DNA of 64,000 bases from Sarocladium kiliense (Eukaryota; Ascomycota; Sordariomycetes; Hypocreales; Sarocladiaceae): positions 248,001 to 312,000 of the forward strand of contig JAUZTG010000020.1 of the NCBI GenBank assembly GCA_030734395.1, read 5' to 3'. Made by a program: the position numbers and the translations under genes. The notes beneath the pieces are model-generated. The model ran no database searches and was not told the origin of the DNA. It was given only the letters and a program-made list of their open reading frames with translations. This document shows positions 43,708 through 56,942 of this stretch, piece by piece (within the stretch, counting starts at the first letter, position 1; each line of letters opens with the position of its first letter).

Positions 43708-46700
43708 TCTGACTGGCGATGAAACAGGCTGTCGGGGGCATCCGAACGTAGAGATACTGTGCAGTGTACGGTGGCCCTTCGCGGTCGCTTTTCGAACACA
43801 GCAGTGTTTGTCTGAGAGCAGAGAAGGAGAGACAGAAGTCTGATGGGCACCAAGTCTTGTTATACTCCCCTTTGTCGATGCAGAAGACGCTAGATGATCG
43901 TTTGTTCCCAGATGCCTTCGCTTATGGGCAGCACCACTACGTGAGGAGAAGGCAGGGTCGACGGGGACGCAACAGTATTGAGAGCACACAGCTGACGATG
44001 CCAGAGGACAGTGGCCCCAGACCGGTCCCAGTGTGGCTCGCTGGGGGTCATGCGGAGCCGTGCTTCTCAGCGTTTGTTGTTCTGTCATAAAGATCACCCG
44101 ACTGACAACTCAGTGCTGCGTCGCTTTCCGGGATGCTGGCCTGTTATTTTCGTTCCCGTCAGTTGGAGGCCCCGTTCCAGGTCTTGTTGGGCGTCCACCG
44201 CTTCTTCCAGGTCGTCTTAGTAGAAGCCACGAAGTGAAATGTGACGAAAAGGGGAGAAGAGGTTGGTTGACTCAAACAGAGGCTTTCCGTGCCCTCATCA
44301 GGGGATGGAAAGAAATGTCGAGCCAGCGCGAGTTGCGTCGAATGAAACGATAGCAGGGTTGCCCACAGACCACAGCAAATACCTGAGGCGAAGAGGACAC
44401 TGATCGCGGGAGTCGACGGGCAGCTGCGTGTTGGAGGTGGTTGGAAGGAATTGTACGCGAACCCCTGGCACTGGACAAGTAAAGAATATGACCACTCGTC
44501 CCCATCCAGTCTCGAATGGCGCAGTGAGGTGACCAGCTCAAGTCCTATTGTAATTGTTGGCTTCAGGTGACAGAACCTGCCTCATTTGCGGATCTCGGGC
44601 GTGGTTGATTTGCGACCAAACCTGAGACCAGGCTGAGAATCAAGGGCGACAGCCGTTGAAGCCTCTCGTCACGACATTGACACATCTCTATCGGTTTCTG
44701 AAGCTGTGGAAAGGCTCGATATGTTTGATGGGAGCAAACATCATTCATGGCGACCCCAATCACGGACCAGCGCAGTTCATCACGGGAGCGCCCTAGTCGG
44801 AGCATGACGGAGAGTAGAGCAAGGCTGCGGGTAGCCACGACCTGCGCTCGTTCTACCCCTGGCACGTCTACCTCCTACATGCAGCGGTGTTACCGGGCGA
44901 GTAACACTGGCAGCATCTCGCGATTCCATACAGCTCAAGATATGTGGGTGAGATATGTCGCTCCATCTTGCCGTCAGCTGTTGAGTTCTGGCTGCACGCG
45001 ACGCTGCCCAGTCCAGTTGGACTAGCTGAAATTCCTCCGGAATCCCATTGCTTCATCTGTTTCTCGGTGACGAGCGAACAAGCTAGCACATGTGGAGTGC
45101 CGTCCTAATTGCTGCATCAGCCATAGCTGGTGCTCAAACGCTCTGACGACCAGACACTACCTGGGAGCGAGTACCCGAGATCCAAAACAGCTTGCTTTCG
45201 AGGGCGCCATTGCCATGCTTGGCAAACGAAAGGCAGCCCGTCTGCCGTGCTGCGAGGCTACTGTCGGCGTTCAATAATCGACGAAGGGCCGTCTTCGCGG
45301 GTACACAAACGCAGAGGAAATTCTCCGGGGCTGCACAACCTCATGCGCTTTCAGGAAAATCTCCGAAGAGGCAAGCTTCCCAAGGTAGCTGCATGATGCT
45401 ACTCTTCCCTAAAGGCAAAACACACATGGGTATTGTGCTCATTCTTGGACGCGCTGGCTGTGCCGAGAATGTTTCGTATCGTGACGACTGGCAAAGAGGC
45501 CTGACCGCGAACAATTCTGCACGCAGCTCGCCCGAGTCTGACCCGACGACAGAGGCTGGGCCGTGGGGCAACCGCTCGAGTCGATGTCACCGGCCTGTCA
45601 ACAAGGTCGTCGGGATCTTGAACATCTACTCTGCGACCAGCCGACGGCTCGGCAAGAGTTTCTCCACTAGAGAAGTCCAATGTCCGAGCCTTCAACGCAA
45701 AGGGGGTAACTCCCCAGAGCAGGCTCGCCCGATGATGTACAGGGATCTCCCACCCGTGATTTGACGCCTGTCGATTAGGCTCTCGAGTGCCCCGAACCGA
45801 ATCACTTCACTTGAAATGATGAATCTTAGGGGGACTGATGGGTACGGCCTCGAGTCACCACGCAGTGGCGTCAGGAGAATCACGTTTGCCCAAGTATGCA
45901 GTCGTCAAAACCTGCCCCCGAAGGGCCGTGCATCCGTGACAGCTCGTACCGTGTTCGGGCGTCCTGCATCATCGGGTGGTTCTTCGACGAACCAATAAGT
46001 GTCAGGGCTGCTCGGATACTCACTTTCTAGGCCGTTGTCCTCAGTTGACGGGGCCTGAACTTAGGCGAAGGACATGTGATGAGCAGCAGGTACCCGTTGT
46101 CCCTGAATCCTTGCAGAGCTTACCGGAGTGTGGTCGCCTCGTGCCATGAAAATCACAATCTCTGAATGGGGAGGATGCTCGATCCTAAATGGATGGCAGA
46201 GCCACCTATGGATCACAGATAGGGTCAGTCGATGATGTGCGGGTCAACTCGAGCAGAGGGATGTAAAGCGCGACGAGTGGACTGGCTTCCAAAGCCAAGA
46301 ACATGTCTTTATGTCTATAATCGGCATTCTAAAGCTTCAGAATGAGGATCGAATGCGTAACATCGCCAGGGGATCGTCAGGAGCCTCGTGCCAGAAGCAT
46401 GTCAGGAGGATGAGCGATGAGGTCCTGCTTCACAAGTGGAGAGCAAGTACGGATACCTTCCTCAAAGACAGGATCCTCAAAGTGAAGCGTTAGATACGGT
46501 GCCTATAACGGAGTACCGTTTCCCGACTGTGGCGTAGCGTACCTGACTCGCCCTGAGAAATGTGGCGTTGCGCCTTTGAAACGGCAGCCTGACCCCACTT
46601 ACGTGGCGCACCCAGGGTGGCTCTGGCCAACGTCGCGCGTGTTTTGTTTGGGTACGCGCTGACGACGAGGAACAACAAAGGCAACCGGCTGCACGATCCT

Positions 46701-46926
46701 GACCGACTTCGCATTCCCTTCGACCTTCCTCACAGCCGTCAGCGTGGCTACCACTCTTTTCAACTCGACAACGCGCTTCTGCTCGCTGCGCTCTGTCTTG
46801 CAACGGCTGAGCCGTCAACCGCCCTCGCTTTCCTTTCCATGTCGCCTCGTCAGACCGTGTTTTCTGCCTTTGTCCGGTGAATCAAGAATCGCAACCTGTT
46901 CTAAACCCCTATTGAGGCCTTTGAAG
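43708..46926. other. Divergent Xbp1-like/TOP2 intergenic region, 3.2 kb
   Basis: No protein-coding gene, tRNA or recognisable mobile element is supported. A 190-codon open frame on the + strand at 45192-45764 has no ATG start and no family resemblance. Long upstream regions are common for fungal transcription-factor genes. The last 250 bp are pyrimidine-rich and probably form the TOP2 leader. Confidence 0.45.
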
Positions 46927-49900
46927 ATGGCCTCAGATATGTCAGACGGCTCTGTCTTCGGGGTGGATGATGAATCTGATGCTTATGTGCCCGAAGTTGT
47001 AAGTGTCTTCACCTTTTGCACGCACATCTTAGCCGCCTATTCTACCCATGCTCTTGCGGTGCGGGTGAAGGTTGCGCACGAACGTCGTCTGATTGATTCA
47101 TCATCGTGTCACATCAATGTTCACGCCACAATTCGTCGCGCCAACGCCTCATGAATCCGCACCGCCCCCGTGCTTCCAGTTCCGGGTCTTTGGAGCTGTC
47201 TGAATTCACGAAATGGCCGCTAACCACCGAGCCACAGAAACCAAAGGCTGCCGCTGTGAAGAAAGCTGCTGCTGCGAAGCCTGCGGCGAAGAAGAAGATG
47301 GTGCAGTCTACGCTCAAGGCAACGAAAGCCGCGCCGAAGAAACGACCGGAACCACCGAGCGATGATGAGAGCGATTTGAAGATGGACGAATCTGGCTTCT
47401 CCAACACGCCCCCGAGCGCAAAGAAACAGAAACCAAACCCACCCCCGAAGAAGGCCGGCGGTGTGCCATTGGCAGAACTCGAGAATGATAGCCTCATGCC
47501 AGACACGCCAGAAAAGGCTGCACCCAAAAACAAGAAGACTGCCACCCAGATGTACCAGAAGCTTTCACAGATCGAGCATATCATCAAACGTCCAGATACA
47601 TACATTGGGTCTGTGGAAAGGACTGAGCAGCAGATGTGGGTGTTCAACAGAGAGACCAGCCTGATGGAGTTCCGCGCCGTCAACTTTGTTCCCGGCTTGT
47701 ACAAGATCTTCGACGAGATCTTGGTGAATGCCGCAGATAACAAGCAACGAGATGCCAGCATGACACAAATGAAGATCAACATCGATCGAGCTGAAGGTGT
47801 CATCAGCGTTGAGAACAATGGTCAGGGTATCCCCGTCGTCATTCACGAACAAGAGAAGATCTATATTCCAGAACTTATCTTCGGACACTTGTTGGCCGGA
47901 TCCAACTTTGACGATGACGAGAAGAAGACCGTCGGTGGCCGTAACGGTTTCGGTGCCAAGCTTTGTAATATTTTCAGTACGGAGTTTACTCTCGAGTGCC
48001 AGGATAGTGAGCATGGAAAGAGGTACAAGCAGACTTGGACCGACAACATGCAGAAGATGGGCAAAGCCAAGATCACTTCCAGTAAGACGTCAGACTTTAC
48101 TCGCGTCACATTCAAGCCCGACTTCAACCGATTCGGCATGCCTGAGGGTATCGACGATGATCTCGAGGCTCTCCTGTACCGCCGAGTCTATGATATGGCT
48201 GGCACTGTCCGCGGCATCAAGGTCTATCTCAACGGCGAGCATATCAAGCTTAAAGACTTCAAGTCTTACTGCGACCTTTATGCCAGATCGATTGCCAAGG
48301 AGAGGAGCCTCGAAGAGGGTGGTGAGCCAACGTGTACGGTTGAGATTGACAAGGATAAAGGTCATCCTCGCTGGGAGGTTGGCTTCGCCGTCTCAGATGG
48401 CACTTTCCAGCAAGTATCCTTCGTCAACTCTATTGCCACAACTTCTGGAGGTACCCATGTCAACTACATCGCAGACCAGATCACGGGCGCTTTGCTGAAG
48501 ACGTTGAACAAGAGGAAAAAGGGGCACTCTCTGAAGCAAAACCAGCTGAAAAATCATATCTTCATCTTCGTCAACTGCTTGATCTCGAATCCAGCTTTCA
48601 CGTCACAAACGAAGGAGCAAATGACGACTAAGCCCAGCTCCTTTGGCAGCAAGTGCAATCTGGGCGAGGACTTCCTCAAGAAGATCGGAAAGTCGGAAGC
48701 CATCCAGAACATTCTGGAGGCTGCAGACAGGAAGGCCGACAAGTTGATGGCAAAGAGCGACGGAAGCAAGCGATCCCGCGTGAGCAATGCCAAGCTCGTC
48801 GAGGCTAACTTGGCTGGAACTCGCCACGGTCACCAATGTACGCTCATTTTGACGGAAGGTGACTCTGCCAAAGGTTTGGCTGTTTCCGGTCGAGCAATGC
48901 TGGATCCTGACAGGATCGGCGTCTTCCCTTTGCGAGGAAAGCTACTCAATGTGCGAGATGCTTCGATCGATCAGATCACCAAGAATCAGGAGATCCAGAA
49001 CATCAAACAGTTCCTGGGCCTGAAGCACAAGCAGGTCTACACTGATACCAAAAGTCTTCGCTATGGCCACCTCATGATCATGGCTGATCAAGATCATGAC
49101 GGTAGTCATATTAAGGGCCTCCTCATCAACTTCCTCCAGGTGCAATATCCATCGCTCTTGCAGATCGATGACTTCTTCCAGGAGTTCATCACGCCTATTG
49201 TCAAGGTCTGGCAAGGAAACCCCAAAGAACCCTCAAGATCCAAGTTCTTTTTCACTCAGCCTGAATACGAGGAGTGGAAGGAGGGCCACGCGGGACAGCT
49301 TTCCAAGTGGGAATCGAAGTATCTCAAGGGTCTGGGAACTTCGACCGCAGATGACGCCAAGTCCTACTTCAGTAAGTTGGACGAGCACCTGAAGAACTTT
49401 GAGACCATGAAACCAGAAGAGGCAGATATGTTTGACCTGGTTTTCAGCAAGAAGAAGGCCGATGCTCGTAAAGAGTGGCTGGGCAATTTCGTCCCAGGAA
49501 CTTACCTTGACCACTCCGCTCAAGCCATCACATACAATGACTTTGTCAACAAGGAACTTATCTTGTTCAGTATGGCAGATAACATGCGATCCATTCCTTC
49601 CGTGCTTGATGGCCTGAAGCCCGGTCAGCGCAAGGTCATGTTTGGTATCTTCAAGCGCAACCAAACCAAGGACAAGAAGGTCGTGGACCTTGCTGGTTAT
49701 GTTTCAGGTACAACCGCATACCATCACGGTGAAACATCTCTGCAGCAGACTATTATTGGCCTTGCCCAGAACTACGTTGGTTCCAACAACATCAACTGCC
49801 TCGAACCCAGTGGCATGTTCGGTTCTCGTCTCCAAGGTGGTAGCGATGCTGCCAGCCCTCGTTACATCTATACTAGGCTTACGCCCTTCGCAAGGAAGAT

Positions 49901-52204
49901 CTATTCGAAGTTGGACGAGCCCAATCTGAAAACCCAGTACGAAGAAGGTTCTCCAATCGAGCCAGAGGTCTACTACCCCGTTATCCCGATGATCTTGGTC
50001 AACGGTGCCGATGGTATTGGTACCGGTTGGAGCACCTCAATTCCGAACTACCACCCCATGGACATCGTCAAGAACCTCAGACACAGAATGGGTCGTGTGG
50101 ATGGTGAAGAAGTTGAGGAACGACCTTTTGAAACGATGACACCTTGGTTTCGTGGGTGGAAGGGAACACCTGAGCCGGCTGGACCTGACCGTTACAAGTT
50201 CAACGGTATCGCCTACCAGAATCCATCCAATCCCAATGAAGTCGTGATCACGGAGCTCCCTATCCGCATGTGGACAGACGATTTCAAGGCAAGGCTTGAA
50301 AAGGTGATCAGTGGTGTGGACGGACCCAGTTGGATCAAGGATTACAAAGAGTTCAACGACCATAATGTCGTCCATTTCGAGATTCAATGTGACGAAAAGC
50401 ACATGCCCAAGATCCTCGAGGAGGGCCTGTTGGAACGTTTCAAGCTTACGAAACAGGTTGCTACGTCAAATTTGGTAGCCTTCAATGCCCGTGGCCAAAT
50501 CCGCAAATACGAGAAGGTCGAGGACATCTTGGATGAATATTACGAGCACCGTCTTGTCATGTACACGAAGCGCAAGGTTTGTCATCTCGAAGTCAGCAAG
50601 AGTGACGCCATGAACTAACTTCAGTATAGGAGCATTGGCTTGCAGTCTACCATGCCGAATTCCGGAAGCTGAGCAACCAAGCCCGTTTCATCAAAGAGAT
50701 CATTGATGGCGAGCTTGTGGTCGGCAGAAAGAAGAAAGATGTGCTTGTCCAAGAACTTCGGACTCGCAAGTACGAGCCATTCCCGCGGGGCGCCGATGCC
50801 AAGAAGAAGACCACAGAGGATGAGATCAACGAGGATCCCAATGAAGAGGAAGAGAACATGGAGGGCGGTGCGCGTGACTACGACTACTTGCTCTCGGTAA
50901 GATTCCTGCACCACGAAGACTGGACCATCTGCTGACATTTCAAACAGATGCCTCTTTGGTCGCTGACGCTTGAACGTTTGGAGAAGCTCAAGCAGGCTAT
51001 TGCGAACAAGAAACAAGAGCATGATGATCTTGAGAAGAAGTCGGAGAAAGATCTTTGGTGCGATGACCTGGATGACTTCTGCGAGGAATGGGCCAGGTTC
51101 GAGGAAGAAGAGGCTCAGAATGCCACCAAGATTCGCCGAATGGGTCGTCGTGCGTCCAAGAAGATCGGCGCTGGTAACATCGGCGGCCGAAAGAAGGTCA
51201 AGAACGATGAAGATGACGAATACGACCCAGGCAAGAAAACCAAAGGAAAGGCTAAGGCAGCCCCGGTCAAGGTCGAGGCAAAGAGCTCCCAGAGGTTCGC
51301 GGAAATCTTTAGTGGCAAGCCATCGAAACCGAAGAAGGAGCCTGAAGCTGAGCCGACGCCACGGGTGGAGGAACTGAAGGATGACTTCTCCGAGGATGAC
51401 TACAGTGCTCTCAGTCGCAGCAAGCCGGCCGCAAAGGGCTCGCAAATTTCAAACGTCGCAAAGTCGCAGCCTGAACCAGCTGCTGAACCAGCACCCAAGA
51501 AGCGTGCAGCTGCGCCAAAGTCAGCAAAGGCTTTCATGATCGACTCGGATAGCGATGATGTCGACGATATGCTCGGCGACGTCGGTGCAATGGTCAAGGG
51601 TATCGGAGCCGGCGAGGACAAGGGCCGTGTGAGCCTCTATGCCATGAATCGTCCACAGTCAAGCCACGGCAATGGCTCAGATAGCTTACCGAAGCTGAAG
51701 ACCAAGCCATCCAAGAAGTTCGATGCCGAGAGCGCAGACGAGACCAACTATGAGATGCTTGCCAACTCATCGCCCTATAAGGCACCCGGCAAAGACAACA
51801 AGCTGGTCGACGACCTTCTCTCGGATGACGATGAGCCTGCAGCACCAGCTGCTAAGGCGTCCGTCAAGGCTGCCGCAGTCGCACCGGAGCCGAAAAAGAG
51901 AGGCCGGCCTGCGGCGGCAACCAAAGCGAAGCCGAAGGAAGCACCGAAGGCTAAGACTGCGGCGAAGAGCACAGCTCTTTCACCGGCAGCCAAAGCCTAT
52001 GCAGCACGCAAGAACAGCTCTCGCGATGAGTCTGACGACGAGATGGCTGAGGCAGACTCACCACCCCCTAGACCTGCTGCTCGAGGCAGGCCAGGTCGTG
52101 CGGCGGCCGCCAAGAGGCCAATTGTGGTGGATGAGGATTCTTCAATGGCTGCCACGGAGGAGGAAGAGGAGAGCGATGACCCTTTCGAGATGGACGATGA
52201 CTGA
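46927..52204 (+). CDS. TOP2: DNA topoisomerase II
   Basis: Type IIA topoisomerase that passes one DNA duplex through another; needed for chromosome segregation and condensation. Four exons (46927-46998, 47238-50576, 50630-50896, 50948-52204; introns 239, 53 and 51 bp) give 1,644 residues. The GHKL ATPase shows NGQGIPV and GGRNGFGAKLCNIFS. The TOPRIM domain shows EGDSAKGLA and DQDHDGSHIKGL. The catalytic tyrosine is Y900 in SDAASPRYIYT. The C-terminal 350 or so residues are a charged Lys/Ala/Asp/Ser-rich tail with probable nuclear signals and acidic patches, ending DDPFEMDDD. The first intron is long for this window, and exon 1 encodes only 24 residues. Confidence 0.97.
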
Positions 52205-52785
52205 ACGACTTTTTTGTAAGGAAACGGGGGTTTAGGCGTCTTGGTGACATGGCTAGCTTGGTCTCATGAAGGGCCGAGGCATCAGCCAGTCTCTTGACCG
52301 CGATCGTGCGGAACGGTCACCTCTGTACGGATATCAATTTTTCTAGCTACGTTCCATTTATGTTTACTTGGTGGCCCATGTTCTCTATGCGTGTCACCAT
52401 AACATGGCCGCGTGAGACGATGATTTACGCAATCTGACAACTCAAGAATTGCAGCAGCGCTGATTCCAAATCCACAGCCAAATCATATGCTTACGAGATA
52501 CGTATCGCAGTACTTGACGCCTTCGACGGAACGAAAAGCAATACTTACGTGCAGTCCGTTGAATTGGAGGAGAGCAATCTGGACGCCCCACCCACCAGGT
52601 GCATCCGTGGCCGTGACTCCACCAACGAGGGGCAGCTTTGGAGGGGCAGCTTCACCTCCTACAACCTCGCTTCGTATTGCAAGCAAGCTTTTCCAGACGC
52701 CCTTTCGACCTGTCTTCCACCGTCCTACCCATCTCAGTCACATCACTTCGAAAACGACCACTGCTGATATCTTTCCTCCATCGAA
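52205..52785. other. TOP2/TAP42 intergenic region
   Basis: These 581 bp separate two same-strand genes and hold TOP2 3' sequence and the TAP42 promoter and leader. No ORF is supported. Confidence 0.5.
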
Positions 52786-53868
52786 ATGAGCTCCTCCGAG
52801 GAGCCGCAATCCCTGCGCGCTCTCCACGAAGCCGCCGACGAGAAGCGCCGAGCACTCGAATCCAACCCCGACGCCACAAGTCCTGCCTTCGCCTCCGATC
52901 TCGACGCTTGCATCACCCTCTATACCCGTCTCATCGAACAGATCTCTTCTGTATCTCTCTTCTCACCAAACGAAACTCTCGAAGACGCCGCCACGTCTTC
53001 TTTACCTTACCTCCTTGTCCACTACCGCCTCGGCGACCTCATCTCTCGCATCCCAGCGCGAGACCCTGGGGCGAGAAAGGAAGTTGTCGGAAGGTCTAGG
53101 GGCGCATATGAGAGCTTTTTGAGCTTGGTGGAGGGGTATGGACTTTTGCTGGGGACGGGGAACGCGAAGCTGCTGGAGAGGTACAGAGAGGAAGGCGAAA
53201 AGTTTGAGGTCGTGGCGGCTGGGAAGGATGCGACTGCGCGGAGGAATGGGAAAATTGAAGCTTTCCGGGAGGAAAAGCAGTTGAGGGAGAGACTGGAGTT
53301 CTTGAAGCGGGAGCCGGGATACGTTGACAAAGGCGGCGATGAGGAGCTGGTCAGAGACGCGTATCTTGCGGAGATTGCTCTTGCAGTACACAAGACCTTC
53401 CAGGCTCTGGACGGATTGAATCGCGAAATGGAGATCCTGGCACTCGCACCAGCACATCCTGTCCCGTCCCCAACAACACCCACCGCCAACCCCGAAGACA
53501 CATTCCTCGCCCGTCTCGACGCTCCTCTCCGCCCACAAGGCACCCTCGCCAACCCCTCCGGACCTCTCCTCTCCCAAAAAGGCAAGCCACTCCAGCCTTT
53601 TACCCTCATCGGTTCAAGAGCAGAGCTTGCCCGCGGCGTCTTCCGCCCGGGGCATAACCTGCCTACAATGTCGATCGATGAGTACCTTGAGGAGGAGAAG
53701 AGGAGGGGAGGGATCATCGAGGGCGGCGGGGAGGAGAGTGGAAGGAAGCCAGTGGTGGATGAGGATGACATGGAAAATGCAGATAGGGAGACGTATAAGG
53801 CGAGGGAGTGGGATGAGTTCAAGGATCATAACAGACAGGGAGCGGGTAACACGATGAACATGGGGTGA
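52786..53868 (+). CDS. TAP42: TAP42-like PP2A regulatory protein
   Basis: Tap42 (alpha4/IGBP1) binds catalytic subunits of type 2A phosphatases and links them to TOR signalling. Single exon, 360 residues, normal length. An all-helical N-terminal domain occupies about residues 1-235. The conserved C-terminal blocks are present: PLQPFTLI, RPGHNLPTMSIDEYLEEEKR, RGGIIEGGGEE, and the terminal REWDEFKDHNRQGAGNTMNMG (read with the preceding residues as KAREWDEF). It converges on the BTB-like gene, with 287 bp between stop codons. Confidence 0.96.
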   Translation: MSSSEEPQSLRALHEAADEKRRALESNPDATSPAFASDLDACITLYTRLIEQISSVSLFSPNETLEDAATSSLPYLLVHYRLGDLISRIPARDPGARKEVVGRSRGAYESFLSLVEGYGLLLGTGNAKLLERYREEGEKFEVVAAGKDATARRNGKIEAFREEKQLRERLEFLKREPGYVDKGGDEELVRDAYLAEIALAVHKTFQALDGLNREMEILALAPAHPVPSPTTPTANPEDTFLARLDAPLRPQGTLANPSGPLLSQKGKPLQPFTLIGSRAELARGVFRPGHNLPTMSIDEYLEEEKRRGGIIEGGGEESGRKPVVDEDDMENADRETYKAREWDEFKDHNRQGAGNTMNMG

Positions 53869-54155
53869 GCTGCTCTCGAACGAGGCATATCATGATCATG
53901 TATTTCTTCTTTGCAAATCTCGAGATACCCACATGTGTATATCAAACAAGAAGCCGATCCAATTTTCCCTCTCATTATCATGTACCTTGTGCCTGTTCAT
54001 GTGCAACAAGGTCGTCTCATAACATCGTAGTGTGGTTCCAAATACAGCAACACATCTTGCAAATCATCGCAAGTTTTCCCTCCGGATCTTCCCTTATCAG
54101 TAGTGATGCAAACAAAACGGAGCATGCCATATTCTGGTCTCCGACTCCAGTGTGC

Positions 54156-56942
54156 TTACAGCATGACCATACTGCTGTCGCTGAGAGTGTCGCTTCCGCT
54201 GTCACTACCGTCGTCAACCTCCCAATCTTCGGCAGTCATATCCTTGACCTTTTTCTCCGACGAAGCGCTCTCGGCTACAGAGCCATCCTCGGTACTTGTC
54301 TCGACAAGCATCTCAACTGCCTTGCCAGTGCCCTGGTGATCTGCAGGCTCACGATAGCGAGCTTCTGCATACTCCCTGCTGTCGTTCGTAACGAAAGATT
54401 CCGTAGCAATAGATTTATCATCTGCAAGGACCTTATCTGGGCGGTAGACTGTTGAGATGCTATCATGAACGTCGACGGATCCTGCAGTGGTGCTGCCCTT
54501 GACGTTCATGTTCCTGATCTCCTCCATGAGTGAGCCAGAAACGCTTGACGATGCTGACGGAATTGTCATGCCAGTGTGGAATGACGGGCCTGGCCCATTG
54601 GGCCCCATGTCGGTTGACGGCACGTGTGGCTCGAACACACCACCAGTTCCGTCATCGTTGCCTCCTGCCCACAGAGGGAGGTATTTGAGCTCATTGGGGC
54701 CGAGTGTCAGCAAAAGATGCCTCGTTATGTTCAGTGGCGGATCAATATTATGGCGGTGCCACCACTGAGCGACGGGCTGGATAGCGTTGTTAAGCTGGTG
54801 GCGGTATGTGAACAAATGAATGGCTGTGAACCTCTCAACACCAACCGGATGCACTGCGCTAATCTTTAGCGGAATTGCGTCAGGGTCTTCCCGGTGAAGT
54901 TGTTCGAGCTGCTCTCGAATCCGCGAGACCAAGTTCCCAGCTCGTGGGCCAGGGCCAGTGTCTGCAAGCTCGAATCCCTTGGATGACAAGAGACCCTCGC
55001 AGAGATACATGAGGTCGTGGTAGAAGAATGCGCACAATCGCCGTTGGGTCTGATTGAGAGTGTCCAAGATGTTCGCGATCAGATCGAAGTCCTCAGGGGC
55101 CACGTATGCCGCGCGATCTTGATCGATGCTCCTGTATGCTGCCTCGTGATGCATCTGCTGGCCCTGAGAAATGCTGCGCAAAGAGTTCTTGAAGTCCCGA
55201 TCGAGAACATCCTTCAGCTCGCGAATATTTGCTTGGATAAAACGTGCGATTCCAATATCGCTCTGAGCAAGAGCCTCGTCGAGCTCGATCATGCGACACC
55301 ACTCTTCGATCTGGAGGTTCTCGCAGGTGTATCCCTCCTCGAGTAACTTCATTTGGGATTCCACCCTGTCTAGAAATGCCTGTGCAGCATGCTGAATTAA
55401 GTTGTCCAGCTCATCACCAGCATCCCCTCGCTTTCGTCCGAAGATGGTCACACCGGAATCTTTGCGGCTCTTGGCCAAGGTCGACGCGGCCAACTCAAGT
55501 GCCAGTTCGTTGACAAGGATCCGGAAGGCGCACTGCGTAATGTCGGGAAGTTGAAGAGTAAAACCAATCCTGAGGGCCTCCTCGGGGAGAACCTCTATGA
55601 AGCGGGCATTCACACCGTACATCAGCCATTGTGTGACCTTATCTCGAAGAACCAGAGGACAGTCGAAGATCTTTGATATGCCCAGAAGAGTCCAAACGCG
55701 GGTAGCAGAGTCGAGAATCACGTTATGGCCCTCGATCAGCATAAGCAACCGCACAATGCTGGTGCAGTGGCGGATGGAACAGTAGTCCGGTATTTCACGG
55801 TAGTGAGGAACTTCGTAGTCCAGCTTTAGACCGGCCGCTTTCAGGTTCATGAGCGTTTCGGGGCTGGGAGGGTCTTTAGCCTGAGCCCTTTGAGCTATCA
55901 ATCACATCAGCAGGGATGATGAGTTTGAAGAGGTTGGTGTTCTAGGTCAGAATATGACGCAAGGACTGTTATAGCAACTTACAGAGACGCTGTGCAACAA
56001 TATCAGACGAGGCTTCTGTTGGGGATGTCGGACTTCGGTCCAGGTCAGCAGTACCCTGCTTCTCTCGCATGCAGCTGCACACATCATCATGTCCATTCAC
56101 AAGACAGCTGTCCACACCATGCAGCTTATCTGCCATCCACCATTTCATGATACCGGGCGTAAGGGAAAGCTCCATCATGGCACACACCAAATCGTCCCCT
56201 TCGGAAGGCGGCGTCAAATCGAGAACATACTTGACACCCTCGGGGAGCTTGTTGACGACTTTGCGACGGCGCTGGATACGGAATTGACGTGTTGGACCCA
56301 GCATCTCCTTAAATACGGAGGAGCCTGTGGCCAGCAGCTTTTCAGAGTGAACGCGGAACTGACGTGAGCGATAAGCAGTGCCGTAGCAGTCGAGAATGGA
56401 CGAGGTACGACCGTTTGGGCTTGGGTAATCGACGAAAACGAGAGTATCACCGTCTCTGAGTTCGAAGTCAACAGCCTGGAGCTTGTAAAGCTCGAATATG
56501 CGGCTTGACTGAATCTCGTCATCGGGCATGAGGCGTCTGCCCGACATGTTAGTGGTCCAGGTTGGTAGGCATCGGAGGGGAAGATGGCACAAAAGGGTCG
56601 GACTTACGCTGGCTTTTCCTCAATGACCCAGGGAGAGTTGAACGAGGCACCAGACTTGACAATCTGCGTATTTCTAGGGAAGAGTGGTCCTCGGGGTCGT
56701 CCTTCGCTGTTTACGCTGTTTACGGGGCGAAATGGGAGCTCTTTCTCCGTTGCATCGCCAACCGCGGTATCAACGTCGTCTGCTACCGCTTGCAGTACGG
56801 CGTCGTCTAAGTCGACATCCTCCAGCTCAGCCGCAGACGACGAAGCTCGACCAAGTCGGCGAGCTGTTGCTGTGGTTTCTTCATGCGTCCACTTGTAGGG
56901 ATTGGCGACTTGCCAAGGCACACTGCCCGGATTGTCGCTCAT
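54156..56942 (-). CDS. Conserved fungal protein with BTB-like N-terminal region, function unknown
   Basis: Three exons (56942-56608, 56536-55983, 55894-54156; introns 71 and 88 bp) join in frame to 875 residues. I do not recognise a named protein. Residues 1-110 are hydrophilic and include PFRPVNSVNSEGRPRGPLFP. About 130-290 looks like a divergent BTB/POZ fold: DFELRDGDTLVF, then FRVHSEKLLATGSSVFKEML, the usual pattern in which the chain is tested at a His-rich strand-helix. The middle 300-700 is helical with no repeats I can name. The last 150 residues are Ser/Thr/Asp-rich and end VDDGSDSGSDTLSDSS. An adaptor role is possible but not shown. Confidence 0.75.

Noticed and set aside
45192..45764. 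190-codon open frame on the plus strand between the Xbp1-like gene and TOP2
   Set aside because: The start is not ATG, composition is unlike the neighbouring genes, and nothing in it is recognisable; overlapping frames on both strands are also open.
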